The translations under genes and the position numbers were made by a program. From an uncultured Lachnospiraceae bacterium (lineage in GTDB: Bacteria > Bacillota > Clostridia > Lachnospirales > Lachnospiraceae), in the NCBI GenBank assembly GCA_946183625.1, contig CAMHCL010000005.1:1-26553 (forward strand): a stretch of 26,553 nt of DNA, in the 5' to 3' direction. Under the pieces are notes generated by a model. It made no database searches, was not told the DNA's origin, and saw only the letters and a program-made list of their open reading frames with translations. Positions within the stretch are counted from its first letter, which is position 1. Each line of letters begins with the position of its first letter. Shown one piece after another: positions 1 through 7,678 of this stretch.

Positions 1-811
1 ATGGTGACTGAGTACCCCATCTGGAAGGTGTATTAACACCGAAGATGAAGGACTGAATGCACTGCTTTACTTCCTTCTGTGTCAGATTATCTATTTTAAC
101 GAAAGGTGCAAGATATGTATCAAATGATGAGAATGCCTGAGCTCCTGCCCACTCATTCTGCATAATACCAAGGAAGTTAACCATCTGGTTACAAAGTGTT
201 GAAAGATGTCCTGCTGGAGCAGAAGTAATCTTACCCATAACTCCGCCAAGACCTTCCTGGATCAGCTGCTTAAGTGACCATCCTGCACAGTAACCTGTAA
301 GCATACTAAGGTCATGAATATGGATGTCAGCATGTCTATGAGCATCAGCGATTTCCTGATCATATATCTCGCTGAGCCAGTAATTAGCTGTAATAGCACC
401 AGAGTTAGAGAGAATAAGTCCACCAACACTATATGTAACTGTTGAATTCTCCTTTACTCTCCAGTCATTGATCTGCAGATAATTATCTACTATCTCCTGA
501 TAGTTAAGCATAGCGCTCTTAACGTTACGTATCTTCTCACGCTGCTTTCTGTAAAGGATATAAGCCTTTGCAACATCTGTATAACCAGCCTCTGAAAGAA
601 TACTCTCAACGCTATCCTGAATATCTTCCACAGTTATAACGTCATTCTTGATCTTATTTTCGAAGTCACTTGTTACACGAAGTGCAAGCATATCAATTAC
701 ACTTGGATGATACTGCTTCTCACATCCGATAAATGCTTTCTCGATGGCCGCACTGATCTTAGACACATCAAAATCTACTACTACACCGTCTCTTTTTTGA
801 ACCCGATACAT
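1..811 (-). CDS. nrdD: Anaerobic ribonucleoside-triphosphate reductase, N-terminal part (cut by window edge)
   Basis: The class III (glycyl-radical) ribonucleotide reductase reduces NTPs to dNTPs without oxygen in the cytoplasm. About 270 residues are visible. The start MYRVQKRDGVVVDFDVSKI opens an ATP-cone (about residues 3-95), the allosteric ATP/dATP-binding domain. The beginning of the catalytic domain follows, with HADIHIHDL and YCAGWSLKQLI, both typical of NrdD. The catalytic cysteines and the C-terminal glycyl-radical region lie beyond the left edge. The ATG at 811 is preceded by the purine-rich AAGGGAAGG as ribosome binding site. The gene lies 170 bp downstream of the activase gene nrdG but has its own promoter overlapped by NrdR boxes. 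No frameshift is visible. The family call is firm; only its full extent is unknown. Confidence 0.95.
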   Translation of the reverse strand, partial: MYRVQKRDGVVVDFDVSKISAAIEKAFIGCEKQYHPSVIDMLALRVTSDFENKIKNDVITVEDIQDSVESILSEAGYTDVAKAYILYRKQREKIRNVKSAMLNYQEIVDNYLQINDWRVKENSTVTYSVGGLILSNSGAITANYWLSEIYDQEIADAHRHADIHIHDLSMLTGYCAGWSLKQLIQEGLGGVMGKITSAPAGHLSTLCNQMVNFLGIMQNEWAGAQAFSSFDTYLAPFVKIDNLTQKEVKQCIQSFIFGVNTPSRWGTQSP

Positions 812-878
812 AAATTAAAACCTTCCCTTCATTTATATTTTTATTGTAATTTCGTTCTCATAACAGTTGGTATGTATG

Positions 879-907
879 AAGATAACATCAAACATAAAAA
901 AAGTCAA
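879..907 (-). promoter_or_regulatory. Sigma-A-type promoter of nrdD
   Basis: Read on the minus strand, TTGACT (902-907) is followed after 17 bases by TATCTT (879-884), about 70 bases upstream of the nrdD start. The -35 hexamer overlaps the promoter-proximal NrdR box, which fits repression by blocking polymerase. Confidence 0.65.
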
Positions 908-948
908 TATCTTGTTTGAAAAAATTTCTTCAACACAAGATATTGTAC
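902..948. promoter_or_regulatory. Tandem NrdR boxes
   Basis: Two 16-bp sites fit the NrdR consensus acaCwAtATaTwGtgt: one at 933-948 (core CAAGATATTG, 936-945) and one at 902-917 (core CAATATCTTG on the plus strand, 905-914). The cores start exactly 31 bp apart, three helical turns, which is the arrangement known for NrdR, the ATP/dATP-sensing ribonucleotide reductase repressor. The two sites also form an 11-bp perfect inverted repeat (905-915 with 935-945). They sit directly upstream of nrdD, a classic NrdR target. Confidence 0.85.
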
Positions 949-981
949 CTTTTCTAATTATTATAAATATTCAGTTCAGGG

Positions 982-1671
982 CTAAAAACCCCTTATTTCA
1001 GCGTGTTTTACACTCTTTTTCACTATATTCAGGAACTCCTCCATCTCCTCTTTTGTGTAACTTTCGAGCCCTGCATATGGTACCGTTTCGCGATCAACGA
1101 ACGCCTGGAGATAATACTTCTCGGCACCCTTTATCCACTCACCTATTTTTTCAAATGATTTCCTGTCATGTAACTGTTTTACAACTGTTGTACGGAATTC
1201 ATATTCCACTGATCCATTAAGAAGAAATTCCGCGCTGGCCAGTACATTTGATATATCATATCCCGGAAGTCCTATGGTCTCTCCATATCTTTCAGGGCTG
1301 TTCTTTATATCCATTGCCACATAATCTATAAGTCCCTCTCCTACAACTGCGGCCAACGGCTCAGGATTATTTCCATTTGTATCCAGTTTTATCAGAAATC
1401 CCATATCTCTGATCTTGCGGATGAGTTCGGGAAGGTCCTTTCTTAGAAGAGGCTCACCACCGGTAAATGCAACACCGTCCAGAAGTCCTCTCCTCGTCTC
1501 CAGAAATTTCAGGAGTTCTGTATCATCCATAATAGCAGGAGCACTCATATCGATCAGCTCCCAGTTGTGGCAGAAGGGACATCTGAATTCGCAGCCGCCC
1601 AGGAAGACGGTGCAGGCAACCTTGCCAGGAAAATCCAGAAGAGTCATCTTCTGCAGACCATGTATTTTCAT
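982..1671 (-). CDS. nrdG: Anaerobic ribonucleotide reductase activating protein (radical SAM)
   Basis: A radical-SAM activase that uses a [4Fe-4S] cluster and S-adenosylmethionine to install the glycyl radical on NrdD. The protein has 229 residues. The cluster motif CX3CX2C is CEFRCPFC at residues 27-34, followed by the SAM-binding TGGEP at 70-74. N-terminal GLQKMTLLDFPGKVACTVF is typical of the longer NrdG subfamily, about 230 residues against about 155 in Escherichia coli NrdG. GGAG lies just upstream of the ATG. It follows glnN after only 25 bp with no terminator, so the two are probably cotranscribed, whereas nrdD downstream has a separate NrdR-controlled promoter. The family is close to pyruvate-formate-lyase activases, but the neighbouring nrdD supports NrdG. 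Confidence 0.88.
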   Translation of the reverse strand: MKIHGLQKMTLLDFPGKVACTVFLGGCEFRCPFCHNWELIDMSAPAIMDDTELLKFLETRRGLLDGVAFTGGEPLLRKDLPELIRKIRDMGFLIKLDTNGNNPEPLAAVVGEGLIDYVAMDIKNSPERYGETIGLPGYDISNVLASAEFLLNGSVEYEFRTTVVKQLHDRKSFEKIGEWIKGAEKYYLQAFVDRETVPYAGLESYTKEEMEEFLNIVKKSVKHAEIRGF

Positions 1672-1696
1672 GTTAATACTCCACTATAATACTAAA

Positions 1697-3799
1697 TCAA
1701 TATACGCTGAACAGAAGCTGTCCATATGATGGGAATGGCCAGTCCTTCTGGGATGTAAGCATCTCAGCCTCATCTACATACTTACGAAGTGTCTCCATCT
1801 TAGGAAGCATCTCATCTCTGACGAAAGCTGAAGACTCGAATACATCAGTAAATTCTTTAAATGTACTGAGTGCGCCCTCTAGATCTATAACAGCGTCCAT
1901 TATATAATCTGTAAGTTCAGAAAGTCTCTCTAAAGTAGAAACCTCGTATTTACATTTTACATTAGGACTTGCCTGTCTCATAAGAACTGTTGTCTGGGAC
2001 AGTCTGTAGAGATATCTCTCTATCGCTGGCAGATAGTTCTTACGTACCATATCAACCATGGTAAGGCCCTCTATGTTGACAGTCTTAACATAGTTCTCAA
2101 GCATGATCTCGCAACGGGAATGTGCCTCAGTCTCTGTAAATACCTTGTGTTTTACAAGCATTTCCACATTCTTCTTATCAAGGAGATGTGGCATTGCATC
2201 AGCTGTTGTCTTCAGATTTGAAAGGCCTCGTACTTCTGTAGCCTCCTTGATCCACTCCTCGCCGTAGCCATTACCATCAAAGAGAATTCTCTCATGTTCA
2301 GTAATGACTCTCTTAATAAGCTCATGAAGTGCTGTCTCGAAGTCCTCTGCCTGCTCCAGCTCGTCTGCATACTGACGAAGGCTTTCTGCAACTGCTGAAT
2401 TCAGCATGATATTTGCACATGCGATACTGTTTGATGATCCCAGGGATCTGAACTCAAACTTATTACCTGTAAATGCAAATGGTGATGTTCTGTTTCTATC
2501 TGTTGTATCACGAAAGAATCTAGGCAGGGCATGCACACCCAGCTTAAGCTTCACTTCCTCTGCTCCCTTGTATGGAGTATCGTTCTTAATAGCATTGAGA
2601 ATTGCTGTCAGCTCATCTCCAAGGAATACGGAAATGATTGCCGGAGGCGCCTCATTTGCACCAAGTCTGTGATCATTACCTGCTGTTGCTACAGACAGTC
2701 TGAGAAGATCTTGATAATCATCTACGGCCTGGATGACAGCAACCAGGAATAGCAGGAACTGTGCATTTTCATATGGAGTCTTTCCAGGGGATAGAAGGTT
2801 CACACCAGTATCTGTTGATACAGACCAGTTGTTGTGCTTACCTGAACCATTTACGCCTGCAAATGGCTTCTCATGAAGCAGGCAGACCATACCATGACGT
2901 CTTGCCACCTTCTTCATTATCTCCATAGTCAGCTGATTTGAATCAGTTGCTACATTTGTTGTGGAATATATAGGTGCCAATTCATGCTGTGCCGGAGCAA
3001 CCTCATTATGCTCTGTCTTAGCTAATATTCCCAGCTTCCATAATTCCTCATTCAGGTCCTCCATGAACTCAGCCACTCTAGGCTTGATAACGCCGAAGTA
3101 GTGATCGTCCATCTCCTGTCCCTTAGGAGGCATGGCACCGAAGAGTGTTCTGCCTGTGTACTTCAGATCAGGTCTCTTATCAAACAGTTCCTTATCAATA
3201 AGAAAATATTCCTGCTCTGGTCCAACACAGGTTCTAATATATTTAACATCATCATTTCCAAACAGCTTCAGGATTCTCTTAGCCTGACGATTTATAGCCT
3301 GCATAGATCTGAGAAGCGGCGTCTTCTTATCCAGCGCCTCTCCCGAATATGAGCAGAATGCTGTTGGGATGCAAAGTGTGTGATCCTTGATAAATGCATA
3401 AGATGTTGGATCCCATGCTGTATAGCCTCTGGCCTCAAATGTAGCTCTAAGTCCTCCGGATGGGAAGGAAGAAGCATCAGGCTCGCCCTTTATCAGCTCC
3501 TTGCCTGAGAACTCCATAAGTACTCCGCCATCATCAGATGGAGTTATAAAGCTGTCATGCTTCTCAGCCGTAATACCCGTAAGAGGCTGAAACCAATGTG
3601 TGAAATGTGTCGCTCCATGCTCAATTGCCCAGTTCTTCATTTCCTCAGCAACTGCATCAGCAACGCTATTTTCCAGTCGTACATTTTCATCGATAGTCTT
3701 CTTGAGAGATGCGTAGACTTCATCAGAAAGTCTTGCCTTCATTACTCTGTCATCGAAAACAAGTGAGCCAAAAAGCTCCGGTACATTTTTATAATCCAT
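1697..3799 (-). CDS. glnN: Type III glutamine synthetase
   Basis: Catalyses ATP-dependent formation of glutamine from glutamate and ammonium; cytoplasmic. At 700 residues it matches the long GSIII class (about 700-730) rather than the 440-470-residue GSI. Characteristic segments are the N-terminal VPELFGSLVF, GPEQEYFLID (193-202, metal-binding glutamates), KTEHNEVAPAQHE (261-273) and NGSGKHNNWS (317-326), the substrate-binding loop. GSIII enzymes form dodecamers and are common in Bacteroides, cyanobacteria and anaerobic Firmicutes. AAAGGAG lies upstream of the ATG, and a good promoter is seen at 3830-3858. No PII or GlnR gene is adjacent. nrdG follows after 25 bp, an uncommon pairing. Confidence 0.96.
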   Translation of the reverse strand: MDYKNVPELFGSLVFDDRVMKARLSDEVYASLKKTIDENVRLENSVADAVAEEMKNWAIEHGATHFTHWFQPLTGITAEKHDSFITPSDDGGVLMEFSGKELIKGEPDASSFPSGGLRATFEARGYTAWDPTSYAFIKDHTLCIPTAFCSYSGEALDKKTPLLRSMQAINRQAKRILKLFGNDDVKYIRTCVGPEQEYFLIDKELFDKRPDLKYTGRTLFGAMPPKGQEMDDHYFGVIKPRVAEFMEDLNEELWKLGILAKTEHNEVAPAQHELAPIYSTTNVATDSNQLTMEIMKKVARRHGMVCLLHEKPFAGVNGSGKHNNWSVSTDTGVNLLSPGKTPYENAQFLLFLVAVIQAVDDYQDLLRLSVATAGNDHRLGANEAPPAIISVFLGDELTAILNAIKNDTPYKGAEEVKLKLGVHALPRFFRDTTDRNRTSPFAFTGNKFEFRSLGSSNSIACANIMLNSAVAESLRQYADELEQAEDFETALHELIKRVITEHERILFDGNGYGEEWIKEATEVRGLSNLKTTADAMPHLLDKKNVEMLVKHKVFTETEAHSRCEIMLENYVKTVNIEGLTMVDMVRKNYLPAIERYLYRLSQTTVLMRQASPNVKCKYEVSTLERLSELTDYIMDAVIDLEGALSTFKEFTDVFESSAFVRDEMLPKMETLRKYVDEAEMLTSQKDWPFPSYGQLLFSVY

Positions 3800-3829
3800 G
3801 GTTTCATACTCCTTTTCAAAACTTTGTTA

Positions 3830-3858
3830 AGTATACTACCATCAATTTAAAACATCAA
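3830..3858 (-). promoter_or_regulatory. Sigma-A-type promoter of glnN
   Basis: On the minus strand TTGATG (3853-3858) is followed by a 17-base spacer and TATACT (3830-3835), 30 bases upstream of the glnN start. The implied leader is short, about 25 bases, leaving room for the ribosome binding site but not for a riboswitch. Confidence 0.65.
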
Positions 3859-3868
3859 CCACCTCGGA

Positions 3869-3883
3869 CTTAATATAATTAAG
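3869..3883. repeat. Short inverted repeat upstream of the glnN promoter
   Basis: CTTAAT-ATA-ATTAAG is a perfect 6-bp inverted repeat with a 3-base centre. It ends 10 bp upstream of the glnN -35 element and 3 bp past the end of the DMT permease gene. It could be an operator for nitrogen control or a weak hairpin ending the permease transcript; no T-run follows it. Confidence 0.35.
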
Positions 3884-3886
3884 GAT

Positions 3887-4837
3887 TTATGATGTTTCTT
3901 CTGATTTTCTTAACTGCGCCACTATTACTGCAGCAAATACCAGGATGCATCCTATTATCTCACGCACTGTCATCTTCTGGTGGATAAGGACCCATCCAGC
4001 CAAGGCAGCAAATACAGATTCCAGACTAAAAAGCAGGGAAGCCAGAGTCGGCTGAACCTTCGACTGGCCTATATTCTGAAATGTATAGCCAAGGCAGCTA
4101 GAGAATACAGCAGCATATAAAATAGTTATCCATGCTCCTGCTCCACTAAGGGAACCAGTCCAGGAGCCCATACCTTGGGGAACAATTTCAAATATGATCG
4201 TCATTATGATACCTAGAACTCCACAGACCAGATATTCAACCGTCGACATCACGAAGACGTCCACTCCCGCTGCATAATGATCCACAGCAAGGATCTGAAA
4301 AGAAAAAAACAGCGCACATAGAAGCAGATATATATCCGGAAGGGTAAAACTGAAAGAGCCTTTCATACACAGCATATAAAGTCCCAGAAGGGCTATCAAA
4401 ACACCCAGCCATACATTTATACCTATTTTCTTCTTAAGGGCAAAAAATGAGATTATAGGCACTAATATGATATAGATGGCAGTTAAGAAGCCTGCCTTGC
4501 CTGCTGATGCTCCCATATTGATACCAGCCTGCTGAAAGCTGCTGGCAATAAACAGCAGGAGTCCGCATATAACTCCTGCCTTTATATCACGCCTTGTGGA
4601 AGTTTTCTTTGAGTCCTCCGCTTCTCCGGCTTTATCTGAATTTTGCCTGTTCTTAAAGATTTTATCATTTACAAGAACCGTTCCAAACATGATAACCGCC
4701 GCGATAGCGAATCTGACACCTATAAATGTCCACATTCCAACATACTCGCTTCCCTTACTCTGGGCAACAAATGCTGTTCCCCATATAACCGCTGTAAGAA
4801 GAAGCAATAGTGCATATTTATAATTCTTCGAGATCAT
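3887..4837 (-). CDS. DMT-superfamily (EamA) transporter
   Basis: An integral membrane permease of the drug/metabolite transporter superfamily, with two EamA repeats and about ten predicted membrane helices. The WGTAFVAQ motif in the first helix is typical. The substrate cannot be read from sequence; relatives export amino acids, metabolites or drugs. A Lys/Glu/Ser-rich cytoplasmic loop (around NRQNSDKAGEAEDSKKTSTRR) separates the second and third helices. The frame could open at 4852, but the ATG at 4837 has GAGG nine bases upstream, while the ATG at 4852 has only a weak AAGA; I therefore choose 4837, giving 316 residues. It lies 48 bp behind copA and is probably on the same transcript. The intervening DNA has a 7-bp inverted repeat (4863-4869 with 4877-4883) without a T-run. 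Confidence 0.85.
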   Translation of the reverse strand: MISKNYKYALLLLLTAVIWGTAFVAQSKGSEYVGMWTFIGVRFAIAAVIMFGTVLVNDKIFKNRQNSDKAGEAEDSKKTSTRRDIKAGVICGLLLFIASSFQQAGINMGASAGKAGFLTAIYIILVPIISFFALKKKIGINVWLGVLIALLGLYMLCMKGSFSFTLPDIYLLLCALFFSFQILAVDHYAAGVDVFVMSTVEYLVCGVLGIIMTIIFEIVPQGMGSWTGSLSGAGAWITILYAAVFSSCLGYTFQNIGQSKVQPTLASLLFSLESVFAALAGWVLIHQKMTVREIIGCILVFAAVIVAQLRKSEETS

Positions 4838-4885
4838 ATAACTCATCCTCATTCATTCTTATCTGATCTTTATCTGAGATCAGCT

Positions 4886-5110
4886 TTAATCAATAGAAAT
4901 AACCTTGTAATCCTTGTCTTCAACAGCCTTTGTGATCACATCATCACTCACATCAGCGCTGCAGGATATAACTGCAGTTCCTGCTTCATGACTCACCTCA
5001 GCACAATCAACCTTGTCCAGTGCTTCCAGAGCCTTCTTAACCGTAGCCTCACAGTGAGGACACATCATACCTTCGATCTTAACTGTCTTTGTCATTTTAA
5101 CATCTCCCTT
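4886..5110 (-). other. Internal translation start giving a free CopZ-like chaperone
   Basis: Inside copA, AAGGGAG (5104-5110) lies eight bases before the in-frame ATG at 5095. Translation from there would give a 69-residue protein, MTKTVKIEGMMCPHC onwards, with the size and CxxC motif of a stand-alone copper chaperone CopZ. The full-length product would carry the same domain as a fusion. The motif and spacing are read directly; use of the start is inferred. It may be the remnant of a separate copZ whose upstream stop codon was lost. Confidence 0.45.
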
Positions 5111-7504
5111 GATTTCTACGTCCTTTTTTTCTTTTATAACTACTTTAGATTTAATAGGCTTGAAGAACTTCAGCCTCAGCGCATTACTTACCACACAGAA
5201 GCTGGACAGGCTCATAGCCAGGGCTCCCAGCATCGGATTCATGGTTATACCAAAAAGCTTCACATATACACCTGCGGCAACCGGAATGAGTATAACATTG
5301 TAGATAAGTGCCCAGAACAGATTCTCTGCGATATTCTTATACGTCTTCTTGCTGAGTCTTATGGCTGTAGCCACATCACACAGACTGCTCTTCACAAGCA
5401 CTACATCCGCGGCATCTATAGCTACATCCGTACCTCTGCCTATGGCAATTCCTATATCAGCTCTGGTAAGGGCAGGTGCATCATTTATTCCGTCGCCCAC
5501 CATGGCAACTCTTCCCTTCTCCTGAAGACTTCTTATCACTTCATCTTTGCCTTCTGGAAGCACCTCAGCTATAACCTTGTCAATTCCAACCTGTTTAGCA
5601 ATAGCTTCAGCTGTAGTACGATTATCTCCCGAAAGCATTACTGTATGGATATTCATTTCAGACAACAGACTGATAGCCTCGCTGCTGTCTTCCTTCACCT
5701 GATCAGCAACAGCAATTATTCCCACATATTTCATATTGTAGGTGAATACAAGTGGCGTCTTACCTTCAGATGCCAGCTTATCACACACATTCTGTATGAT
5801 GTCGCCCATGATCCTGGCTCTGTCAGAACCAGCTATGTTCAATGTATGTAAAATGTGCTTCATGCTGCCGCCTTCAACCACGAAGCCAGTCTTTGCATCA
5901 ACAGCTCTTACACCGGATCCTGCCAGAGTTTCATAATCCTTCAGATCAAGCTGATCAATTTTTGAGGTTCCTGTACCAGACAGCCCCTCCACATGATCAA
6001 CTACGGCACGGGCAAGGGGATGTTCAGATCTTTTTTCAAGACTGTATGCGATCATAAGAAGTTCATTCTGATCCACATCATTTGCTGTGATTATATCTGT
6101 AACCTCAGGTGTACCCTTGGTAATAGTACCTGTTTTATCAAGCACAACAATATCTATATCTCCGGTCTTCTGCAAAGCTTCCGCAGTTTTAAAGAGTATT
6201 CCATTTCTGGCACCCACTCCATTTCCAACCATGATGGCAACAGGAGTAGCGAGTCCCAGTGCACATGGGCAGCTTACAACAAGTACACAGATACCCCTTG
6301 CAAGGGCATAACCCACTGTCTCACCGGAAATTATCCATACAACAGTTGTAATCAGCGCAATAGCTATTACAACAGGAACGAAATAACCTGATATAGTATC
6401 TGCCAGCTTCTGAGCCGGAGCCTTTGTGGAAGCTGCATCACTTACCATCTTTATGATCTGTGCTATGGATGTATCTTCACCAACACGGGTGGCCTTACAT
6501 TTTACATATCCCGATCTGCTGATGGTGGCAGATGTAACCTCTGCTCCCGGCTCCTTATCCACCGGAATACTTTCACCGGTAATTGCTGATTCATCTATGG
6601 CGGCATTACCTTCCAGAACGATTCCATCCACCGGAACAGCATCCCCAGCCTTAACAATAAATATGTCAGAGAGTTTAACTTCATCTATGGGAACTGTAAC
6701 TTCTGCCCCATCTCTTACAATACAGGCCGTCTTTGGAGCAAGCTTGATAAGACTCTTTAAGGCATCTGTTGTCTTACCCTTGGAATATGCCTCCATCATC
6801 TTGCCCACTGTGATCAGTGTAAGGATCATTGCAGCGGATTCGAAGTATAACTCATTCATATATTCCGCAGTCGCTCCCATGCCTTGCTTCATACCGGCAT
6901 CTATCATTACAAAGAGCATGATGGTGCTGTAGACAAATGCTGCACCAGAGCCAAGAGCTATGAGTGTATCCATATTCGGAGCAGCGTGAAGCAGGCTTTT
7001 AAAACCGCTTATAAAGAATTTCTGATTTATGACCATGACTATGGCCGCCAGGATCATCTGGGCAAATCCCATGGATATATGATTATGTGCAAGGAAGCCC
7101 GGAAGCGGGAAACCGAACATCATATGTCCCATGGATATATACATAAGCACCAGAAGAAAGCCTATAGAAGCTATAAGCCTTCGTCTGAGAACTGGAGTCT
7201 CTCTGTCGATGAGAGCATCTTCCTTAGCACGCAGTCCAGCCTCATACTGTCCTTTAATTCTATCCTCAGCCTCACCGGTACCTGCAGCTGTCCCTGACGC
7301 ACTGCCTCCTTCAGGGGCCGCACCATATCCGGCATTCTCAACCGCTTTAATTATATCCTCAGGAGCTGCACTGCCCTCAACACTCATGGTATTGGTCAGA
7401 AGGCTGACATTGCAGGAATCAATTCCATCCAGCTTTAGCACTGCCTTCTCAACCCTTGCCTGACATGCAGCACAAGACATCCCTGTCACTGTATATTTGT
7501 CCAT
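4886..7504 (-). CDS. copA: Cu+-exporting P-type ATPase with HMA domains at both ends
   Basis: P1B-1 ATPase pumping Cu+ (or Ag+) out of the cytoplasm; 872 residues. In order: an N-terminal heavy-metal-associated (HMA) domain with GMSCAAC (CxxC 11-14); a Gly/Ala/Glu-rich linker (about 64-100); eight predicted membrane helices; the actuator TGES (309-312); the membrane metal site CPC (412-414); phosphorylation motif DKTGT (456-460); SEHP (493-496); GDGIND (670-675); then YN and MSLSS in the last helices, as in copper-selective pumps. A second HMA domain (GMMCPHC, CxxC 815-818) is appended at the C-terminus, where most CopA proteins end after the last helix. It starts at an internal Met (804) with its own ribosome binding site. 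Upstream lie a good promoter and an inverted repeat. No CsoR or CopY gene is in view. Confidence 0.95.
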   Translation of the reverse strand: MDKYTVTGMSCAACQARVEKAVLKLDGIDSCNVSLLTNTMSVEGSAAPEDIIKAVENAGYGAAPEGGSASGTAAGTGEAEDRIKGQYEAGLRAKEDALIDRETPVLRRRLIASIGFLLVLMYISMGHMMFGFPLPGFLAHNHISMGFAQMILAAIVMVINQKFFISGFKSLLHAAPNMDTLIALGSGAAFVYSTIMLFVMIDAGMKQGMGATAEYMNELYFESAAMILTLITVGKMMEAYSKGKTTDALKSLIKLAPKTACIVRDGAEVTVPIDEVKLSDIFIVKAGDAVPVDGIVLEGNAAIDESAITGESIPVDKEPGAEVTSATISRSGYVKCKATRVGEDTSIAQIIKMVSDAASTKAPAQKLADTISGYFVPVVIAIALITTVVWIISGETVGYALARGICVLVVSCPCALGLATPVAIMVGNGVGARNGILFKTAEALQKTGDIDIVVLDKTGTITKGTPEVTDIITANDVDQNELLMIAYSLEKRSEHPLARAVVDHVEGLSGTGTSKIDQLDLKDYETLAGSGVRAVDAKTGFVVEGGSMKHILHTLNIAGSDRARIMGDIIQNVCDKLASEGKTPLVFTYNMKYVGIIAVADQVKEDSSEAISLLSEMNIHTVMLSGDNRTTAEAIAKQVGIDKVIAEVLPEGKDEVIRSLQEKGRVAMVGDGINDAPALTRADIGIAIGRGTDVAIDAADVVLVKSSLCDVATAIRLSKKTYKNIAENLFWALIYNVILIPVAAGVYVKLFGITMNPMLGALAMSLSSFCVVSNALRLKFFKPIKSKVVIKEKKDVEIKGDVKMTKTVKIEGMMCPHCEATVKKALEALDKVDCAEVSHEAGTAVISCSADVSDDVITKAVEDKDYKVISID

Positions 7505-7529
7505 CTGGTATTTTCTCCGACTATATGAA

Positions 7530-7543
7530 TTAGATTTATCTAA
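7530..7543. promoter_or_regulatory. Possible operator in the copA leader
   Basis: TTAGAT-TT-ATCTAA is a perfect 6-bp inverted repeat 16 bp downstream of the copA -10 element, so it lies in the early transcribed region where a repressor would block elongation. It does not match the CopY box TACAnnTGTA; the regulator is unknown. Confidence 0.4.
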
Positions 7544-7558
7544 CTATCAACTGTATTC

Positions 7559-7586
7559 ATTATACACATTTATCATTTCTTTTCAA
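7559..7586 (-). promoter_or_regulatory. Sigma-A-type promoter of copA
   Basis: On the minus strand TTGAAA (7581-7586), a 16-base spacer, then a consensus TATAAT (7559-7564). The copA start is about 55 bases downstream, leaving a leader of about 47 bases that holds the inverted repeat at 7530-7543 and GGAG. Confidence 0.7.
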
Positions 7587-7619
7587 TCACGAATAAATAT
7601 AGTAAAAATATAAACCAGC

Positions 7620-7649
7620 AAAAAAAGGGTCCGGAATATACCGGACCCT
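7620..7649 (-). terminator. Rho-independent terminator of the CARF-HEPN gene
   Basis: GGGTCCGG (7627-7634) pairs perfectly with CCGGACCC (7641-7648) across a 6-base loop. On the minus strand the hairpin is followed by a run of T (7620-7626). It separates the GGDEF-EAL/CARF-HEPN unit from copA. Confidence 0.9.
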
Positions 7650-7652
7650 GCC

Positions 7653-7667
7653 ATGTGATCATCACAT
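7653..7667. repeat. Second inverted repeat between stop codon and terminator
   Basis: ATGTGAT-C-ATCACAT, 7-bp perfect arms around one base, lies between the stop codon of the CARF-HEPN gene and its terminator. Its spacer (TGTGA-N3-TCACA) is too short for a standard CRP/FNR site. It may extend the terminator structure or be a protein site. Confidence 0.4.
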
Positions 7668-7678
7668 TTCATTATCAT

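Noticed and set aside
971..1000. Possible terminator after nrdG (GGGG...CCC)
   Set aside because: The stem is only three or four pairs and no T-run follows on the minus strand.
4863..4883. Inverted repeat CTGATCT/AGATCAG between copA and the DMT gene as a terminator
   Set aside because: Seven AT-rich pairs without a T-run on either strand. It could be a weak hairpin, not a convincing terminator.
4988..5851. 287-codon open frame on the plus strand
   Set aside because: It lies wholly antisense to copA, whose motifs are intact across it. The translation looks like no protein family and there is no ribosome binding site.
7653..7667. CRP/FNR-like site ATGTGAT-C-ATCACAT
   Set aside because: The half-site spacing is 3 instead of 6 (CRP) or 4 (FNR), and it lies downstream of a stop codon and next to a terminator rather than at a promoter.
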